This document shows positions 12,301 through 24,300 of a stretch of 64,000 bases of DNA, piece by piece (the first letter of the stretch is position 1; every line of letters starts with the position of its first letter). Position numbers and translations under genes: made by a program. Origin of the DNA: Ypsolopha sequella. Lineage: Eukaryota; Arthropoda; Insecta; Lepidoptera; Ypsolophidae. The stretch spans positions 7,114,201 through 7,178,200 of the forward strand of contig OW204001.1 in NCBI GenBank assembly GCA_934047225.1. Reading direction: 5' to 3'. The notes below the pieces were generated by a model. The model did not search any database. It was not told where the DNA came from and saw only the letters and a list, made by a program, of their open reading frames with translations.

Positions 12301-15300
12301 AAGGCTGCGCTCAGGCAACTCATAGAGGACGTGAACAAGGAGATCGCTGAACAGACGGACGATAGAACAGAGTCTTACACGGATGACAGCACTAGGGTTC
12401 CGCAGCATGAGGTCGAGGTGGCATTTGAGAGGATGTCGGTGAGTTGGTCGTTCCTTTTATTTTAAACTGACTGACTGCGGACGCCACGCGCAGCGTCTCT
12501 CGCGTGGATCTCGTTTCTCTTGATCCCTTGTGGGTATTTCCCACAATCCCTTTTTAGCGGGTGCCTACGTCATACAATACACCTACAGTTCCTAGGTCCA
12601 GCCATTTGGTCTGGGCGTTGATAGATCAGTCATGCAGTGTATTCTTTTATATATATTCTGTCAAGAAAGTACCGGAAATCGATCATGTAAAAATCATTTA
12701 AAAACGGGATTGTCAAAATTCTTTTTGTTGCTAAGTTGGCACAACTGTCCTCTATACTCACGTGGAGTTTGAGCGTCACTTATAATTTAGTTTATTTTCA
12801 ATGCATGTGCTCGTAAAGGCCCACTTTTTATGCATCAAAACCGAACAGAAAGTCGATTATTTTGCCCTAGGGCTTTATTATTATTTTTTTTTTATTTATT
12901 CATAATGGTTGGCTAACCTGCAGCCTTTCCTGTGTACCATAAATGTCATAATTTTTTTTCCACTGTTTAACGGCTCTGGATACAGTCCTTTTGAGCCAAT
13001 TACAATTTAAAGTTCACAAAATTATATTTGTTTTATTTCCTCACACTATGCATTGAAAAACGTAGTATGATACACGGGCGTAAGAGCAATAAATTACTCG
13101 GTTACGTTTAAAACACTCGCTACGCTCGTGTTTTAAATCGTCCTTGTAATTTATTCCTTTGCGCCCTTGTAGCATAAACTACTATTACAGTGCGCCATTT
13201 TGTCAGTTCATCTCAAGTGTGTTTTGCGATCTTTATAATGGATAAAAATATCATGAAAAGAATGTCTTAAATTTTGCATTGCAAATAGAATTTCCTGTGC
13301 CGAAGCGCTGAAAATGTTACATAATTGTTCGGGCCAATACTTGTCACCAAACACCATCCATTGACGTCACAGCGGCGTGTGCCGCGTGGCGCTGTCGATC
13401 AGTGTGCATTCGGACAGCAGTCGAGTACATTCGTACCATTAAATTAGTGAACACAAAACATAAACATTTTATCATTTACTCTTTCTGCCCAATAACTCCA
13501 GCTGTCACCAGACAATAATGCTTACGGTGAATCGACTTTCTCAAAAACACGTGCGTATGTGTGCATTTAAAAGCGGTCGAGATTTTGTCGAAGATTTGCC
13601 TCGCTTTGGTCGGCCATCAACGTCTTGAACTGAACTTAACATCACTTAAGTATAGGAAATGTTGACTGAAAATCATCGTTTAAGTCTAAGAGAGGTAGCC
13701 GCTAAAATTTCTGTGTCTCACGAATCAATTCCTACCATTTTAAACGATTGTTTGGGCATGAAACGCGTTGCCGCTCGACGAGTGTCGAAAGACCTGAAGT
13801 TTCTGCAAACGTTGCAAACGCTCTGCAAACTTGGAAGGCTCCGAAATGTTTTACTAATGATACAATTATTTGGTTACAAAATAGTCAAAAGCAAATTTTA
13901 AATACTGACTTTGCTCTAGTCTCGATTTATTTATTTGGTAACTCATAATAGACTAGGAGCGCACAGTCGGTAACCGTACATTCGTAGTTGTGTAGAAAAA
14001 AAACACATCAAAATAATAAAGTTGGCTGGCGCAACCAGGAGCATTTTGTTTTTCCGGACTGTACAAAATGCTTAAGGTTGCGCCCAGCCAACCCTGTTTA
14101 TTTTGATGTAGTTTTTTTTCTACACTACTAAACGATGCTGAATCGTTTTTTTTTTTTCAATTAAATCGATCTTCGATAAAATCAGGCTGACCCATGTTAG
14201 TACCAACATGGGACGTTTAAACTTTATTTTTTTAAGCACCTTTTGCCAGCTCTCTGTAAAATAAGTATACATCGAGGTTTTTTCACTTGAAGCCCACATT
14301 CTCTTCGTTGACCACTGTACAAAATCGGATTCCAGAGCCCGGTACAAGAGGAAGACACAAACAACAGCTCAACCTCGCCCCGGGCTGGACACAAACAGCA
14401 GCTGGTCTGCAAGCAGGAAGAGCACCAGGAGCACCCGCTCATCGTGATACCCGCCAGCTATGTTGACGAGCATCACGACTCTAGCTACAGCGACCGGCGT
14501 GACCACTCCGTCGACCTATCCACTTTATATGTGAGTATAATACAGAGCCCGGTACTAGAGGAGGCCACAAGCAGACCTATCCGCTTTATATGTGAGTATC
14601 ATACAGAGCCCGGTACTAGAGGAGGCCACAAGCAGACCTATCCGCTTTATATGTGAGTATAATACAGAGCCCGGTACTAGAGGAGGCCACAAGCAGACCT
14701 ATCCGCTTTATATGTGAGTATCATACAGAGCCCGGTACTAGAGGAGGCCACAAGCAGACCTATCCGCTTTATATGTGAGTATCATACAGAGCCCGGTACT
14801 AGAGGAGGCCACAAGCAGACCTATCCGCTTTATATGTGAGTATCATACAGAGCCCGGTACTAGAGGAGGCCACAAGCAGACCTATCCGCTTTATATGTGA
14901 GTATCATACAGAGCCCGGTACTAGAGGAGGCCACAAGCAGACCTATCCGCTTTATATGTGAGTATCATACAGAGCCCGGTACTAGAGGAGGCCACAAGCA
15001 GACCTATCCGCTTTATATGTGAGTATCATACAGAGCCCGGTACTAGAGGAGGCCACAAGCAGACCTATCCGCTTTATATGTGAGTATCATACAGAGCCCG
15101 GTACTAGAGGAGGCCACAAGCAGACCTATCCGCTTTATATGTGAGTATCATACAGAGCCCGGTACTAGAGGAGGCCACAAGCAGACCTATCCGCTTTATA
15201 TGTGAGTATCATACAGAGCCCGGTACTAGAGGAGGCCACAAGCAGACCTATCCGCTTTATATGTGAGTATCATACAGAGCCCGGTACTAGAGGAGGCCAC

Positions 15301-18300
15301 AAGCAGACCTATCCGCTTTATATGTGAGTATCATACAGAGCCCGGTACTAGAGGAGGCCACAAGCAGACCTATCCGCTTTATATGTGAGTATCATACAGA
15401 GCCCGGTACTAGAGGAGGCCACAAGCAGACCTATCCGCTTTATATGTGAGTATCATACAGAGCCCGGTACTAGAGGAGGCCACAAGCAGACCTATCCGCT
15501 TTATATGTGAGTATCATACAGAGCCCGGTACTAGAGGAGGCCACAAGCAGACCTATCCACTTTATATGTGAGTATCATACAGCGCCCGGTACTAGAGGAG
15601 GCCACAAGCAGACCTATCCACTTTATATGTGAGTATCACACAGAGCCCGGTACTAGAGGAGGCCACAAGCAGACCTATCCACTTTATATGTGAGTATCAT
15701 ACAGAGCCCGGTACTAGAGGAGGCCACAAGCAGACCTATCCACTTTATATGTGAGTATCATACAGAGCCCGGTACTAGAGGAGGCCACAAGCAGACCTAT
15801 TATTATTATTATTAAAAATTCTTTATTGCACAAATAAAACATGTACATAGGCGAGCTTAATGCTAATTAGCATTTTCTTCCAGCTAACCTTTGGCGATGT
15901 AGAACTTGTCAAGGGTAGTGCTTCGATGAGGAAAAATTATTATGACTAGTATTAATTTTAACTAAAATTAATATATACGTTAAATACATAAAAAGGTAAC
16001 TTATAATCAAATACATATACTACATCTATATCCTAATAATACATACACTGATACATATAAATATATAAACACAAATAGTATTTATGAGAGGTTAAACAAA
16101 GATAATAACCTTAAACACGTATTTAGAGTTGACCCATTTGTTTATTTTGTAGATCAACGTAATGTTGATATACCTTGTTTTTAAAAGTAGTCACCGATGT
16201 AGCCTCGCGTATATGAAGTGGAAGATTATTCCAAAGTCGAATTGATGACACAGTGAAGGAATTCGAATACATTTGAGTAGAATGTTCTGGAGTACGGAGA
16301 AGCAGTGCTTTACTTGGACGTAGAAGACGTCCAAGGGAACTAAAGGGGATAAAACGATCTTTGAGATAGGGAGGAGAACATGAGTTGTTCAAAATACTAT
16401 AAAGAAAAGCAACGATGTGGGCATTTCTACGGAACTTAATATTAAGCCAACCCAATTCAGAGCGAGATTGTGAGATATGATCGTACTTTCGAAGACCAAA
16501 GATATAGCGAATACAAAGATTGAGAAGACGGTCAAGTTTGTTTAATAATTCTACAATTAAATCGGGAAAGCAGACATCAGCGTAGTCTAGAATGGGAAGC
16601 AACAGAGAATTAACCAACGTAACCTTAGCGGAGTATGGTAAGAACTTTTGCAGACGCTTTAAGGAATGCATAGATGCAAATATCTTTTTACTTACTTCAG
16701 CAACATGACGATCCCAGCTCATATTGTTCTGAATGTGAAGCCCCAAGTTTTTTACCTCAGTGCAGTAAGTTAGTGAGATTCCATGAAACTTTACTTGAGG
16801 CAGAGTGCTGATGTCAAGCTTATCCACTAGCGCTCTGCTGCCCAAGATCATAACCTGCGTTTTTGCTGGATTTACAAGAAGCCCGAATTGTTCTGACCAT
16901 AGACAAATGGAATCAAGATCTGATGACATCTTTTGTATGGTCACAGGTAACAAATCTTGTTTACAGGATAGATATAATTGCAGATCATCTGCGTAAAGAT
17001 GGAAAGAGCTAAAGTTAATAACGGTAGTAAGGGTGTTGATAAATATAGAGAACAGGAGAGGGGACAGTACGCCACCTTGTGGAACTCCAGCTGTTATGTC
17101 ACACCAATCAGAAAAAGTGTCGTTAAGACGTATACGTTGTTTGCGCCCAATGAGGTACGAATAGAACCAAGTTATGGTAGACTCAGATAAGTTTATAGAC
17201 CGGAGGATAGTGATGAGGATGTCATAATCAACACAGTTAAAAGCATTGCTGAAATCAAGGAGGGTCAAGAGAGTGAGTTGCTGTTCATCCATAGCTTTAC
17301 GAAAATCGTCAGTAATTTTAATGAGAGCAGAGCAAGTGCTGTGGCCAGGACGAAATCCCGATTGAAGGGGGTTAAGGAGATGGTTAGCATGAAGAAAGTT
17401 AAGGAGCTGACGATTTACTACACGTTCAAGCACCTTGGACAGGAAAGGAAGAATCGATATGGGGCGGTAGTGCTTGAATTCAGATGGATCAATGATTTTT
17501 GGCACAGGGACCATGTATGCCATTTTCCAAAGAGAAGGGAATGTATTTGAAGAGAGAGAAAAATTTATAATATGGCTAAGAGAAGGAAGAATAATTTTGA
17601 GAATGGGTAAGAGAAGATCACGGCCCAATGTATCATGACCAATGGCTTTACTAGGGATGGAGAGAATGATCTTTTCGATTGTAAAGTCAGAAACAGGTTC
17701 AAATGAAAATTTTTGGGACGTGACAGGAGGGGCTGCAAGAAGGCGCTGGATTGTTAGATGTTTTAAAGAATGGTCAATAATATGAGGCGGTGAAGAAAAA
17801 TGGTGGTTAAGACCATTTAAGTCAAGTGAAGGGTCTAGTTCCTGGTGACATTTACCAAACCCCAATTTACGCAAAAATCGCCAAAGATTATTTGGGGAAC
17901 AATTTTCTATAGAAGAATGGATGTGTTGGCGTTTTGCATTCCTGATCATTTGATTGCATTTGTTTCGCGCTGCCTTGAACCTATCCCAGTTTTCACCAGT
18001 GGCAACTTTTTTATGCTTGCATCGAAGACTGTCTCTGTACGCCATGGCTTTACGGATCACATCCGTGAGCCAAGGAGCTGGAGCATGTTTCATTCGGACA
18101 GGGTGAATAGGAGCATGGATGTCATATAAGTCAATGACAAGCTCATTAAAAATGGCAACCTTTTCATCGACGGTGGTAAGATGCTCCAACTGTGACCAAT
18201 CTATTCTTTGCGCATCAACAATGAGCTTGTCCCTGTTCATACCCGCGAAGTTACGCTGGAAGAGGACTTTGGGCTTAACTTTTGGGATTTTCAATTTATA

Positions 18301-21300
18301 GGACACGTAAATAAGATCATGGTGGGAGAAACCTGAAGCTGTAAACTGCCCATGACAGGAAACACGATCAGGTTTGGATGTCAAGATAACATCCAGAAGA
18401 GTATGGGAGTCACCGACATGATGGGTAGCATTAAGTTTCAAGATAGAGAGGTTAGTCGAAATTGACAAAGACAACAATTTGCGGGTACGGTAATAAAATT
18501 GTGAATCGGATTCACACAATAAATCCGTATTCAGATCACCCATGATGATGGCATGTTCATAATTAGGTAGGTGGTTAACGAGCAAGCCCTCTAGCGTATC
18601 AAAGTAATCCACTCTAGGAGGAGGATATACTACACAAAGAAGAAATTTTACTGTTTGAAAGTCGAGTTCAATAAAAAGATGTTCCATGGAAGCAGTATAT
18701 TCAGAAGGGGACTTAGAGATAATATTATACTTGATGTCAGAGCGCAGATAGATTGCCACACCTCCACAACCCGCACCTGTACGGTCATTCCTGATAAGGA
18801 CATAGCCTGGAATGGAGACTGAAGTAGATGGAATGGTAGGTTTTAAGTATGATTCTGAAATAAATACTGCATGAATATTATTGAAGTTACTTGAGAAGGT
18901 GGCAAGTAATTCAGAGTGATGGGCAGGAATGCTCTGTGCATTGAGGTGACAGAAGTTCAAACTTTTTTTATGAGGAGTGAAGGTTGTATGAAGCATATCA
19001 CCGAGATGAATAGGTGCTACTGTGTCATCAAGAGCATCAGAAAATAGGTCGTCATCAGAGTCAAGTGATTGAAATAAATCTGAGTTGTGTGAAAGATTCA
19101 TTAAAAACAATACAATACTAATAAAATAAAAATAAATACAGAATATTATATATAAATAAAATAAAATAAAATCTTTAAATTATAAAATTAACTACTTAAC
19201 TTGAGTTCAGGCCTGTAAGAACCACATCACCGCCAGCTCACTTAAAGTAGAAAATTGCACAAGAGTATAAACAGAGATTGGAGAAGTAACGTAACATTAA
19301 CATAAGTAACTTAACATAACTTTTAGGTAGGTACTTATAACAACAACACAACCGTTAAATAAAATCACAAAATAATAATATAAATTGCTAACGTAATGAT
19401 CAAGGTCAAGCCACACAACTTTATACCTACTAATTGTGGTAGTGAGATACGTATTAATGTTGCGGCCTTTGACAGTACGCCCGTGAAACTTTACATAATT
19501 CACTGTACACATTGTTCATGCAGATACTAAACGCAGAAAACGATCCTTGCACTCATCACACTTTGAACTTTAAGCGCTGCAAGCTATAAGTTTTGACTGA
19601 CAGTTCGTAGACTAATCACAGCTGCTTCGAGCGCTTCAGCGCATGAAATTAATGACAGATGAAATGAATTTTATGTGCGGTCAGTTGAGAAAATGTACTG
19701 AAAATTTCAGTGAAAATTTGAAACTGAAAAATTATGAAGAAAGGAAAGTATAATGAAGAAAGTATGTGCTAAGATGGTGCTGTACATTAAAAGTAAGTTA
19801 CATTCTGCTACATAGTTGCTTGAACAAGTTGCTCATGATTACAAAAACATGATCAAGTTACAGAATCACTAAGTTCATTTCCTCATTGTTCTTGCAGATC
19901 TTTCCTTCTTGGACTTGGCCTGCTCTGGATTAGGAGGGTTCGTCACAGAGATGTCTAACAGCTGCTTCATCGAACTGAGTCGGAGCTTTTCACCATCCAC
20001 AAGTTTCAAGTAGACGTTTCCGTCCTGAGACCAACATCTTTGAACACCATAGAGGAGACGTGCTTCATTGAAAATTTGCCTCCGGTGACCCGTCAGAAAT
20101 TCAGCAATTGAGATGTCACTACCCTTCAGTTTCGTCTTGCTTGCCCACACAGATGATCGAGCGGCAAAGTTAGAAAACTTCACAAGTATTGGGCGCGGAC
20201 GACTCTCATCATGAGAAGGCCTCCCAAGACGATAGCAACCCTTGAAAGCAGTTTGTGAAAAGTCTGTTACCTTAAGCTGATCCACAATGGTTTGAGAAAT
20301 CACAAGTTGCACATCCTCAGCTGAAGATTCCTTAATGCCTCGGAACAGTAAGAACTTGCGTCTACCCCGATTATCTATCTCATCAACCACTTGACTGAGG
20401 GATGAAATTTGATCACGAAGGAGATTTACAGCATCCTTCATCCATTCTCTGAAGAGATGGAATTCATTCGCAAGTTGGTCCATGCTCGGTGGTGAGCTCT
20501 TAACAGATGGGATGCGTGCTTCAAAGGCTGCCATACTCTCCAGAAACTTCTTTTCCATGTTGTTGATCGCCCTTTGAGGATCAAAAGCAGTATCAGCAGC
20601 AACTTTGGAGCCTTTTCCCTTAGGTGGTGCCATTGTGTGGATACTCAGCTGTGCAGTGTGTTGTGAGGTTATGTTGACAAAGTGAGGTGATGTTGTTTAC
20701 TTGGTCTATTGCATAGCAAAAGACAGTTCCACCACTTCTTTAAGCAGCAGTGCGGTTTTATTTGCCTCAATGTAAGTTATTCCTATAACCTATCCGCTTT
20801 ATATGTGAGTATCACACAGAGCCCGGTACTAGAGGAGGCCACAAGCAGACCTATCCACTTTATATGTGAGTATCACACAGAGCCCGGTACTAGAGGAGGC
20901 CACAAGCAGACCTATCCACTTTATATGTGAGTATCACACAGAGCCCGGTACTAGAGGAGGCCACAAGCAGACCTATCCACTTTATATGTGAGTATCACAC
21001 AGAGCCCGGTACTAGAGGAGGCCACAAGCATACCTATCCGCTTTATATGTGAGTATCACACAGAGCCCGGTACTAGAGGAGGCCACAAGCATACCTATCC
21101 GCTTTATATGTGAGTATCATAAAGTTCACGTGCTCAAATAGTTTGCACGCCTTAATACGCCGACACCAAGCGTCGGCTACTTCCAAGACACAGCATGTGG
21201 TGTAAAACCGCACTAGTAAAGTTTTTTTTCTATCGTAATTGTTGCATCGCTTATTATTATTTAGACGTACTTACTGCGGGTGTACTCAAACTATTTGAAC

Positions 21301-24300
21301 AAAAAAACTGTACTCTCTCTCATATTTGAACTTGGAGATTAGATTTATGCTGTCCTTTATTACATTTTATCTACTCCCATATACTACAATAATGTAATAA
21401 AAATATGAAAAGCGGTTTATTCATAAGTACCTACGTTGTTTGACCGATGTTATAATATTACATGTGCGCTGTGATTGGCCAAATTTATTATAGCAGCGCT
21501 AAACCATTAACGGAATCTGAAAATTATATACATTTATCATTATCAGAAATTCAATAAAATATTAGTAACTTGTAAAATAACAAACAAAACAAACTTGTTT
21601 CAGGAGGAGAGGTTCAGGATCGGCAATAGCTTCATGAACTCGGACATTAACGCCTTCCCGCAACCGACGTCGCCGCCAAACTTCGACAACGGTAAGAGCA
21701 GGCCCGGCACTCCCAACAAGATTCGGTCGATTGTTTATTGTTCGAGCATACGTCCATCTCTGACGCACGCATAGAAAGTGTGATAGAGATGGATATACGA
21801 CCGCACGATGTTCGATCGAATTTTGTCGCAATAATCGCCATACATGTGACTCCACAAACAACAACACTACCAGGGGCTCTACCGCGTAATTCTCATTTGT
21901 ATCAACTTCAAGCAAATGCATGCGAAATTCAACGCGTGCAAAAGAGATGGCATGTTAGGCGGACGTCGTCGCACGCACGACAAATTTCAATCTCAAGTTG
22001 ATGTTGATGAAAATGAGAATTACGCGGTAGACCCCCAGTACCGACCCACACAAGCACTCACAAATCACCTTTCAACGAAGTCCAGATGCGCAGGTGAGAA
22101 GCATCCTTCGTTGGCCTTGCCTTTAAGTATATTAAAGGTCCCATGAATCGACGGATAAACTCCGCGCTGGAAGGGGCGTGGCAATTAGTTGTCTCGCTCG
22201 GAGCAACATACCCTGCCTTAGTGCGAGAGAGAAGGTGTAGTTTTTGCCGTAAATGCCCATAAGTTAGTAATTCCGTTCCTATTCAATGATATAGATATAT
22301 TTTGAAATTTTATGGCTTTAATCATTAACTAGACACTGTTAACAAGGATTGCTTGTTGTTATATTTGTGACTAGAATAGACTTTAGCACTGGAAAGTAAT
22401 ATTTAAAATAGTGTGTTTTAGACCCGTTGGAACGAGTTTTTTGATCTCTGCATTTATTTTCCTAAAACATTGTGTTAAAAAAACCGGCCAAGTGCGAGTC
22501 GGACTCGCGCACGAAGGGTTCCGTACCATTATCTATAAAAACGGCAAAAAAAACATGTCTGTTGTATGGGAGCCCCCTTAAATATTTATTTTATTCTGTT
22601 TTTTTTAGTATTTGTTGTTATAGCGGCAACAGAAATACACCATCTGTGAAAATTTCAACTGTCTAACTATCACGGTTCATGAGATACAGCCTGGTGACAG
22701 ACGGACAGTGGAGTCTTAGTAATAGGGTCCCGTTAGTTACCCTTTGGGTAGGGAACCCTAGAAAACAACGGGGAATTATCTAGATATCATCATTAAAAAA
22801 TAAGGCATTATGAAAGAATGACAGAGGAACTCATTTACAGTTTTCTTACGTACTGTTCTTAAGGCGCTCTTATCCCGAAATCAGTTATTTCAAAGTCAAA
22901 TAGAACTTTCAAATATCGTCCAACACTTCCAAAAAAAAAAAAATACGCAATATAGTTCGAACCTCTATCTAGATCTTCCACGTATGTGTTACACGATCAG
23001 ATAAACTTTTCTCGATAGAAATAATTCACGAACACAGCATGTAATAAGGCCATTTAAATCATGCCATTTGCATAATTCCACTCTTTTATTAACGAAACAT
23101 ATCTGGTAATATTGCTCTTTAAATTTTCTAGGTCGACCACGTAAGTGGGTTTTAATAAACACATCCCTTATTTTTAAACAATTTAAAAACCGATAAAAAC
23201 AACGAAAAAGTACAAAAGTTATTTTCTTTACTCCTTACACGTAAAGAAAAAGACAGAGAGTCACTCTTCTGGGATAAGAGCGCCTTAAGAATGATTTTTT
23301 CTTACACAGTAACATTAAACTTCCAGATCTGGACAACCGGCCCCGCAAAGCGTGCAACTGCACCAAGTCTCAATGTCTCAAGTTGTACTGCGACTGCTTC
23401 GCGAACGGGGAGTTCTGTAACCGCTGCAACTGCAACAACTGCCACAACAATCTTGAGAATGAGGAACTCAGGCAGAAGGCGATCCGGGGTTGTCTCGATA
23501 GGAATCCTAACGCTTTTAGGTGAGCGACTTTGATGATGATGATGATGTTGAGGTGGGACGCCTGCTGGGCTCAGGCGGATGGTCGGCTCTCTATTTTGAG
23601 CTATTCCATCCAATTCCCATTGCTTAGAACTTTGGTATCCTAATGTCCCAGAGGCGTTCCCTCCTCAAATCTTCCGCTTCTTTTAATAAATATAAGTATA
23701 TCTGAGTACTCAAGATACTTGAGATCTTCCTCCTTGATGTGGTCATCACCAAGTATCTCCTATCTCAGGCTAGAATATATGAAGCATTCTCCTAAGTAAT
23801 GTTTACTCGTTTCCTCCTCGCCGCAGTGCGGGCACGAGGGATCTTCCTGATGTACCTTCATTATTGACAGATGTATGTTTAGCCTGCAGTGGCCAGTTAG
23901 AATACCCGCCAACATACCTAGGTTGTCTCTGCATAGGTTAAGAATATACTTTACTTTTTTGTAAGGTAAGCGACTTTGCTCGACGACTTAACTTTGTTGC
24001 GGGGATCATAAAACTGTTCGCTTTAACCAAACAAAGGCAGGTGTGACGAGCGGTACAGGCAGATGTCGCTCGTTACCGAGAACTGAAGGATTTGGCTCTA
24101 GACAGAGGACGACGCAAGGTGTTAGATGATAAACGAAATATATCCACTGTACAGACACGACTTTTTACAACTTATTTTTATTTATTTTATTTATGAACAA
24201 AAATCCACAGCAAAAACAGTAAACATAACTAAATATTCAAATTCAAATCTTTATTGTTAGTATATATATATAGGGTATCAAGATGAAGTTGCGATAGCTG

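Larger units (their letters stand above)
15801..20787 (-). mobile_element. Full-length-looking two-ORF LINE inserted in the minisatellite
   Basis: The minus-strand element is flanked by the 6-bp direct repeat acctat (15795-15800 and 20788-20793), both copies being part of the minisatellite unit. The 3' end is an (AAT)n tail preceded by gcaataaagaatttttaa, typical of CR1/L2/Daphne-type LINEs, whose 3' ends are simple repeats rather than poly(A). It has ORF1 and ORF2, both uninterrupted, which points to a recent insertion. A 5'-truncated relative lies at 51640-51730. The clade is inferred from memory of protein motifs. Confidence 0.93.

Noticed and set aside
12178..12408. Minus-strand frame over lin-54 exon 6
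   Set aside because: A product of the high G+C of exon 6. The plus-strand frame fits lin-54 phases on both sides.
14444..14656. Open frame running from lin-54 exon 7 into the minisatellite, as an independent gene
   Set aside because: Its first part is exon 7 in frame and the rest is read-through of two 61-bp units until a TGA in the third.
14531..15800. CRISPR array
   Set aside because: The whole 61-bp unit repeats with no unique spacers, and the context is a eukaryotic intron.
16805..18301. Plus-strand open frames opposite LINE ORF2
   Set aside because: Antisense shadows of the 995-aa ORF; no domain recognised.
21725..21821. Inverted-repeat element next to lin-54 exon 8
   Set aside because: tcgattgttta..cgtccatctct and its partner match too poorly to call.
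23302..23613. Minus-strand frame over lin-54 exon 9
   Set aside because: It opposes the CXC1 exon, whose cysteine pattern fixes the strand.
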